DNA of 64,000 nt from an uncultured Candidatus Poseidoniales archaeon (GCA_905181785.1 CAJIZC010000011.1:1-64000); one strand, 5' to 3'; counted from the first letter of the stretch, positions 9,758 to 19,795 are shown. Made by a program: numbers and translations. Notes: generated by a model from the sequence alone, not told the origin.

Positions 9758-9797
9758 GTTGTTCAAGACATCGATGAAGGCAAGTTGGAATGCCCAC

Positions 9798-9862
9798 CAT
9801 TATTATCATAAGTTAACCATAGAACGGAAGGAGGGGGAGTCCCCCCCATTGGGTGAGTAATC
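9798..9862. promoter_or_regulatory. Divergent promoter region and G/C hairpin before the P-type ATPase
   Basis: Between the OPT and ATPase starts lies an AT-rich stretch (about 9798-9815) that could serve as TATA element for either direction. It is followed by a perfect short hairpin, five Gs at 9833-9837 paired across AGT with Cs from 9841. It sits about 15 bp before the ATPase start, so it would lie in the mRNA leader. GGTGAG at 9852 is a candidate ribosome site. The roles are inference. Confidence 0.4.
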
Positions 9863-12784
9863 ATGGAACGACAGCATTGGCACGACATTTCTCCAGAAGA
9901 TACATTCGTAAAACTGGATACTAATACGGAAGGACTCAGCCAATCAGAGGTTGAACTACGAAGGGAAACCTATGGCGAGAACAAGCTCCAAGAGCCTGAG
10001 AAGACCCCTGCTTGGCTTCGTTTCCTCGGGCAATACAACGACCCCCTCAACTACCTCTTGATCGGTGCGGCACTTGTTGCGCTCTCCATCCACCCCGATC
10101 AGCCAGGGGATGCCATTTTCATCTTCTCCGTGTTGACGGCAAACGCCATTTTTGGTTTCTGGCAGGAAGGTCAGGCTGAACAGGCGATGGACTCCCTGAA
10201 GCAAATGGCAGTTTCAAGTTGCATCGTCGTCCGCGATGGCGTCGAACAGGAAGTACCCACACCGTTGCTCGTTCCGGGCGATATAGTGCGACTGGAAGAA
10301 GGACTCAATGTTCCTGCAGACGTTCGGATTGTAGAATCGTATCAATGTAAGGTGGATGAATCATCATTGACTGGGGAATCGGACAGGATCAAAAAGACAA
10401 CTCCAGCATTGCCCTCTGAAGCGTTGCTTGCAGACCGCAACAACATGGCCTACATGGGGACAAGCATTGCCACAGGGCGAGCCGTAGGTATTGTCGTTAA
10501 CACCGGAATGGAAACTCAACTTGGACGAATCGCAAGCGATATTGTCGGCTCGGTTTCCCCGAAAACCCCTCTTGAAAACAAATTGGAATCCTTGGGGAAG
10601 TTCCTCGGAGTCGTTGCGCTTGTCGTCGCTGTGTTGATGGTCGCCATCAAAATGATCATTGCTTACGGCGATGAAACTGCGAATTTGAAGGAAGTTGCCG
10701 TTGAGCAGTTCATCGTCGCTATTGCGATTTTCGTTGCGATTGTCCCAGAAGGCTTGCCGATCATTCTCGTGATTACGTTAGCGCTCGGTATGCGTAACAT
10801 GGCACGTCACAAAGCCATTATTCGCAGAATGAAAGCGGTGGAAACCCTCGGTTCGACGACGGTCATTTGTTCTGATAAAACGGGCACTTTGACTAAAAAC
10901 CAGATGACAGCGCGACAACTCACAACCACTGAAGGCACGTTCACGATTTCGGGTGAAGGATTCAAACCCCAAGGGGACCTATCGTACAATGGAAGTGTTG
11001 TGTCTGAATCAGAACTCTCGGGATATCAAAGCGATCTTGCGTTCAGGCTTTCCGCAGCCTGCCTCAGCCTTTGTCACAATTCACAAATATCCAAAGTCGA
11101 TGGACAATGGCAGGCCCTCGGGGACCCAACCGACTCCGCATGCGCAGTTCTTGGTTGGAAAATCAACGGCAATGTACGAAAGTTTGCTCAGCGTCATTCT
11201 CGTCTGCATGAATTCTTCTTTGACACAACCCGCAAGCGGATGTCGGTCATTCACGATTATGAAGGTGAACGGTGGGTCTTTTCCAAGGGCGGCGCAGGTG
11301 GCTATGTCCCCCTTGTCGATTGGAAAATTGAAGATGGTCAAATTGTTCCAATCGAACAAAATGATTTTGATTTGGCATCTGTAGCCAACAAAGAAATGGC
11401 CGGGCAAGCCATGCGTGTGATTGCTTTATGCGCTCGCCGGCTGGAGGATGGAGAAGACATAGAAGACGTCACCACTGTTGAATCCAGTTTCATTTTCCTT
11501 GGCCTCGTAGGCATCATGGACCCCCCGCGTGCGGAAGTCAAGAACGCCATTGAAGTCTGTCAACGCGCTGGTATTCGAGTCAAAATGATCACTGGAGATC
11601 AACAGTACACCGCTGAGGCCATTGGTCGGGAACTCAACATCACCGAGGGCGGTATACCTCCGGTCAACGGGCATGCGCTGTCTGCATTTGATGATGAACA
11701 ACTCAATGAGGCATCAAATCAGGCATCCATCTTTTCGCGAGTCACACCTGAACAGAAAATGAGGATTGTTTCTTCGTTGCAAAGTCAAGGTGAAATTGTT
11801 GCTATGACGGGCGATGGTGTCAACGATGCACCTGCTTTGTCAAGGGCTAACATTGGGATTGCGATGGGCATTGCAGGGACCGACGTGGCAAAGGATGCCG
11901 CAGATATGGTGCTCCAGGACGACAACTTCGCCAACATTGTTCACGCTGTTGAAGAGGGTCGAAAGATTTACCAAAACATACGAAATTTCGTGCGTTACCA
12001 AGTTTCGACGAACGTTGCAGCGGTAGCCTTGATCATTATTTCGACCTTCTTGTTTGGGTGGAATCTTCCGCTCACAGCAACACAAATTTTGGTGATTAAC
12101 ATTCTGATGGATGGCCCTCCTGCCGTTGCTTTAGGTGTTGAAAAGAACCACGGTGATGTAATGAATCAACCACCGAGGCCTGTTGATGAAGGCATGCCGA
12201 ATTTCCGGGACATCACTCTAATTTTCTACCTCGGCGCCGTCATGGTGACGGGTACGCTGATCGTGTTTTTCCTCGCTGGTGGTGGCGTCGACACGTGCGA
12301 GCTCCATCCATTGCAAAATGCGAACGAGGCAGAGTTTGATGTGGCCTTGTGCACCGCAGGATTGCTCGCTAACGAAGGCGAGATCACCTCTGAGCAATCG
12401 GCTGCAATCGCTGCATCTGAGGAATACCATGCTAATTTATTCGATCATGCCCAAACCATGACCTTCTCGGTGTTCATCGTTTACCAATTGTTCAACGTCA
12501 TGAACTGCAGAAGCAACAGGGAAAGCGCTTTCAAACTTGGAATCTTTTCGAACCAATGGATTAACTATGCCTTTTTGTTCTCTTTGGGGCTGTTGCTCTT
12601 CTTTGTCCAATTCGCGGAGCATACCATACCACTGACCTCGCTTCTTGTTGGAGACCTGATGTCAACCACGGTGTTGAGTGCAACTGATTGGGCAATTATC
12701 TTCTCTGTATCAGGGTCGGTATTTGTTATTGACGAATTCCGTAAATTTATCGTGAATTCCAAGTTTTTCACACCTGGACAATGA
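9863..12784 (+). CDS. P2-type cation-transporting ATPase (Ca2+/Na+-like)
   Basis: A full-length 973-aa P-type pump. Order: N-terminal cation ATPase domain; two TM segments; actuator domain with the TGES loop (DESSLTGESD); two TM segments with the PEGLP motif; phosphorylation site DKTGT with Asp338; nucleotide domain; hinge TGDGVNDAPAL; six C-terminal TM segments. The layout is that of P2A/P2 pumps such as Ca2+-ATPases or archaeal/fungal Na+ or K+ pumps. The ion cannot be assigned by eye. An insertion of about 50 residues with Cys (VDTCELHPLQ and LCTAG) lies between two C-terminal TM segments. Likely monocistronic, with mqnE 60 bp downstream. Confidence 0.95.
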   Translation: MERQHWHDISPEDTFVKLDTNTEGLSQSEVELRRETYGENKLQEPEKTPAWLRFLGQYNDPLNYLLIGAALVALSIHPDQPGDAIFIFSVLTANAIFGFWQEGQAEQAMDSLKQMAVSSCIVVRDGVEQEVPTPLLVPGDIVRLEEGLNVPADVRIVESYQCKVDESSLTGESDRIKKTTPALPSEALLADRNNMAYMGTSIATGRAVGIVVNTGMETQLGRIASDIVGSVSPKTPLENKLESLGKFLGVVALVVAVLMVAIKMIIAYGDETANLKEVAVEQFIVAIAIFVAIVPEGLPIILVITLALGMRNMARHKAIIRRMKAVETLGSTTVICSDKTGTLTKNQMTARQLTTTEGTFTISGEGFKPQGDLSYNGSVVSESELSGYQSDLAFRLSAACLSLCHNSQISKVDGQWQALGDPTDSACAVLGWKINGNVRKFAQRHSRLHEFFFDTTRKRMSVIHDYEGERWVFSKGGAGGYVPLVDWKIEDGQIVPIEQNDFDLASVANKEMAGQAMRVIALCARRLEDGEDIEDVTTVESSFIFLGLVGIMDPPRAEVKNAIEVCQRAGIRVKMITGDQQYTAEAIGRELNITEGGIPPVNGHALSAFDDEQLNEASNQASIFSRVTPEQKMRIVSSLQSQGEIVAMTGDGVNDAPALSRANIGIAMGIAGTDVAKDAADMVLQDDNFANIVHAVEEGRKIYQNIRNFVRYQVSTNVAAVALIIISTFLFGWNLPLTATQILVINILMDGPPAVALGVEKNHGDVMNQPPRPVDEGMPNFRDITLIFYLGAVMVTGTLIVFFLAGGGVDTCELHPLQNANEAEFDVALCTAGLLANEGEITSEQSAAIAASEEYHANLFDHAQTMTFSVFIVYQLFNVMNCRSNRESAFKLGIFSNQWINYAFLFSLGLLLFFVQFAEHTIPLTSLLVGDLMSTTVLSATDWAIIFSVSGSVFVIDEFRKFIVNSKFFTPGQ

Positions 12785-12843
12785 GATGCTTATTGTCACG
12801 GTCGCAACCACATCTTCAAGAAGAATAATCGAGAGGAACAGGT

Positions 12844-14058
12844 ATGTCAGCGTGGACTTCCTCAAGGGTTGCCGCTGGGTCCAATCCCGATTGGCAACAA
12901 CGCCTCACTGATTCGCTCGAGGCTTCAACCGGCTGGAGCAACGCTCTTCAGCCCCTTGTCCACCACATGATGGAGGGTTTGCCGTTGACCCTTGATGAAG
13001 GCATGGTGCTCTATACTCATCCCAATTTGAATGAAGTTGGTCGCCTCGCCCACATGGTTCGCGCAGCGCGGTTCGACGACAAGGCCTTCTTCAACAGCAA
13101 CGTCCATGTCAATCAAACCAATGTCTGCGTTTTGGCGTGCAAGTTTTGCGCCTTCCGTCGCAGCAAAAAAGCCTCTGACGCCTACGCTCTTGACATTGAT
13201 GCTTACTTGGAAGATTTGAGTCAATACGCCGATCATGTCGACGAAGTGCACTCCGTTGGCGGCCTCCACCCCGATTGGGGCGTCGAGCATTATGAAGACC
13301 TCTTTCGAGCCACGCGGAAAGCCTTTCCACACATTACCATCAAAGCCCTCACGGCTGTTGAAATCAAACACCTCTCCCAACTCTCCAATTTGACCTACAC
13401 CAAGACCCTCACCAGATTAAAAGAAGCTGGTTTAGGTTCTTTGCCAGGTGGTGGAGCCGAAATCTTAGATGATGATGTACGGGCCATCATTTGCAACGGC
13501 AAAGAAAGTTCACAAGAATACCTCGACATCCACCGTGCAGCCCACGGTGTTGGTTTATCGACCAACTGCACAATGCTGTTCGGCACCATTGAAACTTTGG
13601 AACAACGCCTCCAACACATGATTTCTTTGCGTGACCTTGGCAGCGAAACCAGGGGATTCCAATGCTTTGTCCCCTATCCTTTCCTGCCCGATGACACACG
13701 ACTTCCCGAAGCACAATTGGCCACTGGAAGTGAAATCCTGAGGACCATTGCCGTTTCCCGACTTATGTTGCATTCAATACCACACATCAAGGCATATAGG
13801 ATGAACATTGGAGATGAATTGGCTGAGCTGGCGCTGCAATTCGGAGCAGATGACATCGATGGCACAGTCCAAAAAGAATCCATCATGCACCTTGCGGGAT
13901 CGACAACACCCCTCGACCATGACCGTTACCAACTTTCACGTCTCATCAAAGACGCGGGCTGTATCCCCATTCAAAGGAACACAACCTACGAACGGTTTGA
14001 AACATATGTTGCCCCCGAACCAAAGCGAATAAAGCGGTTGAAGGTTGTCCAAGAATAG
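12844..14058 (+). CDS. mqnE: Aminofutalosine synthase MqnE (radical SAM)
   Basis: A 404-aa radical SAM enzyme with the cluster cysteines C95, C99 and C102 in CVLACKFCAF, preceded by HVNQTN. It has SLPGGGAEIL, characteristic of the MqnE/MqnC/CofH group. MqnE joins the chorismate-derived enolpyruvyl benzoate to S-adenosylmethionine, giving aminofutalosine in the futalosine route to menaquinone. Assignment over CofH or MqnC rests on SLPGGGAEI and on the neighbours: mqnA starts 8 bp downstream and mqnD lies 3 kb further on. MqnC and MqnB are not in this window. Confidence 0.88.
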   Translation: MSAWTSSRVAAGSNPDWQQRLTDSLEASTGWSNALQPLVHHMMEGLPLTLDEGMVLYTHPNLNEVGRLAHMVRAARFDDKAFFNSNVHVNQTNVCVLACKFCAFRRSKKASDAYALDIDAYLEDLSQYADHVDEVHSVGGLHPDWGVEHYEDLFRATRKAFPHITIKALTAVEIKHLSQLSNLTYTKTLTRLKEAGLGSLPGGGAEILDDDVRAIICNGKESSQEYLDIHRAAHGVGLSTNCTMLFGTIETLEQRLQHMISLRDLGSETRGFQCFVPYPFLPDDTRLPEAQLATGSEILRTIAVSRLMLHSIPHIKAYRMNIGDELAELALQFGADDIDGTVQKESIMHLAGSTTPLDHDRYQLSRLIKDAGCIPIQRNTTYERFETYVAPEPKRIKRLKVVQE

Positions 14059-14066
14059 GTGTTCCT

Positions 14067-14864
14067 ATGGTCGACGAGCAGTGGAAAAAAATCATTGGAC
14101 GGGTCGCCTTTCTCAATTGCGATCCTTTGTTTCACGGTCTTAGTAAGGAGTGGAATGTTCTCCCAGCACCCCCCTCTTGGCTCACAGGCCACCTGTTGCG
14201 ACGGGATTGCGTGTTAGCCCCGATCCCCGCAGCAGATTACGCCCGCAATGCTGATGAATTGGTGCTGGTACCAGAAATTGGCATTTGCAGTAAGGGTGAA
14301 GTTGGAAGTGTTCTGGTTTTTGGCTCCATGCCGATCAAACAAATGAAGAGTATAGCCTTACCAACCGATTCTCAAACTTCAGTTGCCTTGCTGAAATACA
14401 TACTCAATCAAGAGGGATTGGAACCAGAAACCATCCTCATGGGACCTGATCTTGATTCAATGCTCGAGGCATGTGACGGGGCCTTACTCATCGGAGATCG
14501 CGCTCTTGAGGGTGCGAAAGCATCCCCTGAAAATGTGCAAATGGACCTCGGCCAAGCATGGCTTCACCGAACATCAAAACCCATGGTGTTTGGCGTCTTT
14601 GCAGCACGAAGAGACACACCGATTGAGGATGTAAGGGCCGCACAAGAAGCGTTGCTTGAACGCCTAATGCAATTCGAAACCCAACCTTCACAACGTCAAG
14701 CGGTGATCGAATGGTCCATGTCAAGATCAGACCTCGATTACGAGCGACTGAACAGGTACTTTGGAGAAGTGTTCAACCGTCTTGATGGAGAACATAAGGA
14801 AGGACTGGAGCAATTCCTCGTCGATGCCTGTGGACTAACAGATGGCTCAACTTTCGCCTGGTGA
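14067..14864 (+). CDS. mqnA: Chorismate dehydratase MqnA
   Basis: A 265-aa periplasmic-binding-protein-fold enzyme of the MqnA/MqnD family. It opens with GRVAFLNCDPLFHGL, and APIPAADYARN supplies active-site residues. MqnA dehydrates chorismate to 3-enolpyruvyl benzoate, the first step of the futalosine menaquinone pathway. It follows mqnE after 8 bp, so the two are very likely cotranscribed. Its last 18 bp overlap, tail to tail, the end of the antisense WD40-like surface-protein gene. Confidence 0.88.
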   Translation: MVDEQWKKIIGRVAFLNCDPLFHGLSKEWNVLPAPPSWLTGHLLRRDCVLAPIPAADYARNADELVLVPEIGICSKGEVGSVLVFGSMPIKQMKSIALPTDSQTSVALLKYILNQEGLEPETILMGPDLDSMLEACDGALLIGDRALEGAKASPENVQMDLGQAWLHRTSKPMVFGVFAARRDTPIEDVRAAQEALLERLMQFETQPSQRQAVIEWSMSRSDLDYERLNRYFGEVFNRLDGEHKEGLEQFLVDACGLTDGSTFAW

Positions 14865-17078
14865 GTCTTCATCGGGAATGTCGGAATGGGTCACAACACG
14901 ACGAGTTTTGCGCTTCGGTGCTTCTTTGGTTACGACCTTCTTTTTGGAAACCGTTCGTTTCTTTGCTGGTGATTTTTGATCCAGTTGATCCAATCGCTGC
15001 CGCTTAACTGAAGTTATCGGGCCTTCCCTCTTTGCAGCAACACTTCTTTTTCTTCGCTGATTTTCAGTTGAATGGCCGTCTTCTGTCGGTGTTGCGTCGC
15101 CTCCTTGGCGGCGCGAGGGGGGCGAATTCCCGGTTGGAACCGTATTCTCGTTCGTTGAATGTTCCAATTCCAATTCTTCTGCTTCACCTTCAGGTTCAGC
15201 CACTTCCTTTTCAGCGACCTGTTCCTTCTTTGTATGAACTTCATCCTCATCCTCATCGAAGATGTTGAGGTCCAGGCCAAGTGTGTTCTTTGCGCGCAGC
15301 ACGCCGAGAATCCCAACGCCAAGCAAGGCAAATATGGGCAACCACAATATTGGGTAGTTGGCGAACAGGTCGACTCCTTTTTCGGACAAGGTGAGGGGTG
15401 TCGTTTTCTTTTCTTGAAGGGTTAGTTCAAGGGGAGACTCTGTCGTCCACCAAGGGGACCATTGAACCGAATGAGCACCCTTGGATGAGAGGTCGACGTG
15501 GATTGGATGCATTTCCGCAAGATGAGCGAGCGATGCATCAGATGCACCGGGTTGGTCATCGAAGGTGACCACCAAGGGATAGGCGGGGGGTGAAGACAAA
15601 TTGAACGTTATAACGAATTCGAAACCGATGAGGGTTTTGTAATCATTCTGCGCAGTGAGCGTCATTCCTTCACTCACCCTGCATTCAACTGACCCCCCAA
15701 CCAATTGCCCCTCGGATAGAATGAGTGTCCCTCTCCATTGTTCTATCATTCGCTCTTGCTTGAGGTTGACACAAACCGATTCAGCGAATAAAGCCGTTTC
15801 AGATTTGCTTAATTGGGTGTCCTGGATCACTGAGGTTCTCGACATGTTTCGAATCATTGAAGACAACACGATATCGAGTTTAATTCGATCCACAATTACA
15901 ATGTGGGATTCATTCATGTTGACGGTGAGGGTTCGGATATGCTCGGGGTCCGGTGAACGACTGCATTCTACATCGTCAAGCGTGCAATATGTGTCCCATT
16001 CATCAGAAATCGCATCGCCGTCATCATCCGAATCGAGCGTGTCTGGCACACCGTCTCCGTCCAAATCTGCGCCTGCCTCACCGTAACCATCCTGCAATTG
16101 ATGTTGACCATAGACCGCCAAGTGAAGGGTGTTGGTGGCCACATACAACCGCTCGACCATACCAAATTGGTTTTCGACGAACGCCATGTCTAAGACCTGA
16201 TGCGCCATATTTGTCGTGGCCAACACGTCAAAGGTTGACGCGTCAATTGTAACAACCCTCGGGGCACTCCCGGGTACGATTAGATGCAGGTGACTTCCAT
16301 CGTTGGACCAAGACATTTTTCCGCCGGCTTCAAATTTAGCGTCTTGTAATGCTCCACCTGCAAAGGACATTGTGTTCACATTGCCAGCGATTGTCATTGA
16401 GGCAATTCTCGTTTCACTCGAATCAAATTCACATGAGATGACTTCATGATTTAGTTCCCACTTCTTTGCGGTAGCAGTCCCATCAACGTTCCACATCACC
16501 ATGCGTCCCGAGCCATCGCCCGTCAGAAGGTGGGCACCGTTTTGAGAGAAGGATATGCATGTGACATCGGTGTTGTGTTCATTTGAGAGACTTCGTTCGA
16601 CTTCCATGTCTGACACGCGGATTAAATCAACCCCATTGTTGCTGTTGGGCACAGCGAGAAGACCACCATCAGGGGACCATTCGATGTTGGTTGGTCGCGG
16701 ATTGGCTGCCTGTTGCTTTGCGGTCATCGTCATGGAATCCATGTCAAACAATTGAATTGAATCAGTTTCGGTTTCTGAGCCCGTGACAGCGATGGCTAAC
16801 ATTGCTCCATCTGGTGAAAATTCGAGCGTTTGCACTGGTCGATTTAGTTCAACCGTAGTCAGCACTGTGAGGTTATCGAGCCACATCACCGTCATGTGAT
16901 CGTCATACCCGCTGGCGAGGTAGATGGCCTCACCGTCAATGGCAACAGCGCTTGAACCGTCTGCTTCGGATACGGTCGTGGCGCCCTTGAAAGAAATATC
17001 AGATGAGGCTGCAGAAGCTAGAGTTGTGGTGATAAGCAGTGCTGTTAAGCACATAACTGCAAAACCCTTCACTTTCAT
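14847..17078 (-). CDS. Surface protein: WD40-like propeller, calcium repeat, TM, basic tail
   Basis: The start is taken at the ATG at 17078, which gives a clean signal peptide (MKVKGFAVMCLTALLI, likely cleavage after LASAASS). The next roughly 330 residues contain WD40/quinoprotein-like blades (LEFSPDGAMLAIAV, IEWSPDGGLLAVPN, ISFSQNGAHLLTGDGSGRMVMWN). A short TSP3-like DLDGDGVPDTLDSDDDGD element follows, then a beta-rich region, one TM segment near the C-terminus (LWLPIFALLGVGILGVL) and a cytoplasmic tail rich in Glu, then Lys/Arg with repeated KKKVV/KRKTRR runs. It separates mqnA from mqnD on the opposite strand and overlaps mqnA by 18 bp. Function unknown. Confidence 0.82.
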   Translation of the reverse strand: MKVKGFAVMCLTALLITTTLASAASSDISFKGATTVSEADGSSAVAIDGEAIYLASGYDDHMTVMWLDNLTVLTTVELNRPVQTLEFSPDGAMLAIAVTGSETETDSIQLFDMDSMTMTAKQQAANPRPTNIEWSPDGGLLAVPNSNNGVDLIRVSDMEVERSLSNEHNTDVTCISFSQNGAHLLTGDGSGRMVMWNVDGTATAKKWELNHEVISCEFDSSETRIASMTIAGNVNTMSFAGGALQDAKFEAGGKMSWSNDGSHLHLIVPGSAPRVVTIDASTFDVLATTNMAHQVLDMAFVENQFGMVERLYVATNTLHLAVYGQHQLQDGYGEAGADLDGDGVPDTLDSDDDGDAISDEWDTYCTLDDVECSRSPDPEHIRTLTVNMNESHIVIVDRIKLDIVLSSMIRNMSRTSVIQDTQLSKSETALFAESVCVNLKQERMIEQWRGTLILSEGQLVGGSVECRVSEGMTLTAQNDYKTLIGFEFVITFNLSSPPAYPLVVTFDDQPGASDASLAHLAEMHPIHVDLSSKGAHSVQWSPWWTTESPLELTLQEKKTTPLTLSEKGVDLFANYPILWLPIFALLGVGILGVLRAKNTLGLDLNIFDEDEDEVHTKKEQVAEKEVAEPEGEAEELELEHSTNENTVPTGNSPPSRRQGGDATPTEDGHSTENQRRKRSVAAKREGPITSVKRQRLDQLDQKSPAKKRTVSKKKVVTKEAPKRKTRRVVTHSDIPDEDSPGES

Positions 17079-17211
17079 GCAATCGCCCCCACAGGTGGCT
17101 ATGTGACCTCCACCTCTACAAACAATCCGGTGCTGCAGAAGTACAGTGTTCTTCGGACAAGTGAACAAAATACATCGGTTGGTTCATCAAGGTCGCTCAT
17201 GTCGAAAGGCC

Positions 17212-18096
17212 ATGGTGGCACATTTACCTCTCGATGAAAACGGCAACAAAATTGTTCGAATTGGACACTCTCCTGATCCCGATGATGCCTTTATGTTTCA
17301 CGCCATGACGACAGGAGCCTTCCCCACCCCTGGTTACAACTTCGTACATGAATTGCAAGACATTGAGACGCTTAACCACAGAGCAATGAATTGCGATTTG
17401 GAAGTTTCCGCTGTTTCAATCCATGCCTTTCCAGAAATTTCTGCCGATTATGCACTCATGAACTGTGGAGCCTCGATGGGTGAAGGATACGGGCCGATGG
17501 TGATTTCAATGCAAGGTGCAACCGAAAAAGAAGTTCGAAGTAACGTCATCGCTGTCCCCGGATTGAAAACCAGCGCTTACATGGGTCTGCGCTTGGCTTG
17601 GGGCGATTGCGAAGTTGCGGTCGTGCCCTTTGATGAAATCATACCAAGGGTGCTCGACGGAACCTACCTCAGCGGATTAATCATTCACGAAGGTCAGTTG
17701 ACCTATGTCGACCACGATCTCCATGTTCACATTGACCTAGGCGTCTGGTGGAATGAACGAACCGACGGCTGGCCAATGCCACTTGGCGGAAACGTCGTTC
17801 GTCGAGACCTTGGTCAACAAGCCATGGAAGACATCACCATGTACACCAAGATGAGCATTGAGTACGCTCTCAAATCCCCAGCAGATGCGTTGGAGTTCGC
17901 CAAAAAATGGGGCCGAGGCATCGATGACGAAACCAACAAAGAATTTGTCGGAATGTACGTGAACGACCGCACCATCGATTACAAACCAGAAGGCCGTGCT
18001 TCAGTTCGCCGTTTTATCACCGAAGGTCAAGAACTCGGCCTGATTCAATCAGAATTCGATGCAGCAGCCATGGCGTTTATCGGTTCAGATGAATGA
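17212..18096 (+). CDS. mqnD: 1,4-dihydroxy-6-naphthoate synthase MqnD
   Basis: Starting at the ATG at 17212, the 294-aa protein has the MqnD signature IGHSPDPDDAFMFHAM at its N-terminus. It also has LEVSAVSIHAFPEI and GYGPMVIS in the body. MqnD converts cyclic dehypoxanthinyl futalosine to 1,4-dihydroxy-6-naphthoate. A frame extending to 17146 is open, but the added residues are unlike the family. It diverges from the surface-protein gene. Presence with mqnE and mqnA supports a futalosine-type menaquinone pathway in this organism. Confidence 0.93.
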   Translation: MVAHLPLDENGNKIVRIGHSPDPDDAFMFHAMTTGAFPTPGYNFVHELQDIETLNHRAMNCDLEVSAVSIHAFPEISADYALMNCGASMGEGYGPMVISMQGATEKEVRSNVIAVPGLKTSAYMGLRLAWGDCEVAVVPFDEIIPRVLDGTYLSGLIIHEGQLTYVDHDLHVHIDLGVWWNERTDGWPMPLGGNVVRRDLGQQAMEDITMYTKMSIEYALKSPADALEFAKKWGRGIDDETNKEFVGMYVNDRTIDYKPEGRASVRRFITEGQELGLIQSEFDAAAMAFIGSDE

Positions 18097-18231
18097 TAGG
18101 ATTGAATGTAAAGGATACGTATCATTGCCGAATGGGTGCAATTGATAGCAACGCCAAATCTTCTCAGAGGAATAAATCAAGGCTCAAGTTCAAAGACTCG
18201 ACCCGACTCAACACAAACAAGGGGAACTCAC

Positions 18232-18441
18232 ATGCCACACGATCACATCACCCTCGCTCAAGCACCAAACGGAGAAATCGGTCCCCGTTGCGAAGAATGC
18301 GGCACCCGCCTCACGTTTGGCAGCGCCATGGTAGTTGGCAAATTCTACATGTGTTGGGATCATTACGTAGAGGCCACCGGCGCAGGCACTGCGACTTCCA
18401 TCGGGGAAGCAGAAGACCGTTTCTGGATGGCCAGCGAGTGA
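18232..18441 (+). CDS. Small zinc-binding protein, unknown
   Basis: A 69-aa protein starting at the ATG at 18232. A CEECGTRL knuckle and a downstream C-W-D-H (YMCWDHYVEATG) suggest a single CxxC...CxxH zinc site. The longer open frame to 18136 is poor in protein-like sequence. It lies 54 bp upstream of priS on the same strand and could be cotranscribed. No family recognised. Confidence 0.6.
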   Translation: MPHDHITLAQAPNGEIGPRCEECGTRLTFGSAMVVGKFYMCWDHYVEATGAGTATSIGEAEDRFWMASE

Positions 18442-18495
18442 GCATCCACGGTCTTCAAGAACCCTCGACTCCTCATCAGCGTTGAGGCGATTTCA

Positions 18496-19698
18496 TTGGC
18501 AACAGGCTGGGCTCGTTTTGCACATCGTTTTGGTGCGTATTATCGCAGTTCCGAATTTTGGACACCACCAAGAATGAAGACTCGCGAATGGATGTTCATC
18601 CCATTCGGAGGAGCCCCCCCTATTCGTCACAAGGGATTCAGCGATATGCAGGGTGTTCGTCAGTTCCTATCCGACCGCGCCATGCATTCATGCTTCTATT
18701 CTACAGCGTATTGGGAACGGCCGTTTGAAATGAAAATGGCGGATAAAAATTGGCTTGGTGCCGATTTAATTTTCGATTTAGATGGCGACCATTTGCCGGG
18801 TGTAACAGACAAGGATTTTCCAGGGATGCTCGAAGTGATCCACGAACAAGCGTGGTCATTATGGAATGATTTTCTTGAGCCTGAATTTGGATTTGAAGAA
18901 AAATACCTCCAAGTGACCTTTTCTGGACACAGAGGATTTCACTTGCACTACAGGGACCCCGCATTGTTCCACCTTGACTCCGAAGCTCGTCGTGAGATGG
19001 TGTCTTACATACGAGGTGAAGGGGTGGATGTCAAGGGTGGCCTTGCTCGCTATCACGACCTTTCCAGTGAAGGATGGACCCGTCGAATTCGCGACGGCAT
19101 GAGCGGCATGGTGACAAAACTCCAAGGCATCGCTACAAAAAATGACGGCTATAGGAAGGAACTCAAATCACTGCACGAGGGCTTAAAATCGCAATCTCAA
19201 AGAGAAGGCCGCAAAAGCACAAAAGGACAAGGCTCAATTGAACAACTTGCCTCAATTGTCAATCACCCCGATCGAGCCAAAAGGCTGAAAGATGGCAATT
19301 TCGGGGTTTTAGAAAAGCATCAATCCTTATTCCTGGACCTCCTAAAAACGGATACATCAGTGGTTTTAGGTTCTGCTGGCGAAACGGATGAAGTCGTAAC
19401 CATTGACGTTCGAAGGCAAATTAGATGGCCCACTTCTTTGCACGGCAAATCTGGAATGCGCGTGTGTGAATTCCCGCTCTCAAGATTGGATCCTGATGGT
19501 TCCAACCCGTATTCACCCCTCCATGAAGCTCTAGCATTGAGCACCCAAGACATGCTTGAAGTGGAAATGACTGTGGATGATTCAATCGCTCAATTCGGCG
19601 ATCAGGTTTTTGATCGTTCAGCGGGCGACCGTTTTCAAATTCATGAAGCAGGTGCCACATTCCTCGTGCTCAAAGGTTGGGCAAAAGTCATTGGTTAG
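18496..19698 (+). CDS. priS: DNA primase small (catalytic) subunit PriS
   Basis: A 400-aa archaeal/eukaryotic primase catalytic subunit. The metal-binding acidic motif DLDGD is at residues 94-98 and the nucleotide-binding SGHRGFH is at 143-149, followed by a conserved C-terminal third. It synthesises RNA/DNA primers with PriL, which is not in the window. The likely start is a TTG at 18496 preceded by GAGGCG; no ATG or GTG fits the conserved N-terminus (RFAHRFGAYYR). The C-terminus is followed about 100 bp later by the proline-rich protein gene. Confidence 0.92.
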   Translation: MATGWARFAHRFGAYYRSSEFWTPPRMKTREWMFIPFGGAPPIRHKGFSDMQGVRQFLSDRAMHSCFYSTAYWERPFEMKMADKNWLGADLIFDLDGDHLPGVTDKDFPGMLEVIHEQAWSLWNDFLEPEFGFEEKYLQVTFSGHRGFHLHYRDPALFHLDSEARREMVSYIRGEGVDVKGGLARYHDLSSEGWTRRIRDGMSGMVTKLQGIATKNDGYRKELKSLHEGLKSQSQREGRKSTKGQGSIEQLASIVNHPDRAKRLKDGNFGVLEKHQSLFLDLLKTDTSVVLGSAGETDEVVTIDVRRQIRWPTSLHGKSGMRVCEFPLSRLDPDGSNPYSPLHEALALSTQDMLEVEMTVDDSIAQFGDQVFDRSAGDRFQIHEAGATFLVLKGWAKVIG

Positions 19699-19795
19699 GC
19701 TGAGTATGAACCGGTTCGAACTCACGCCTTCAAGACCTGTTCTTGAGGTAAGGTTCAAGACCGCGTTACCATCCAGCGGTTTAGAGGTGAACCGC

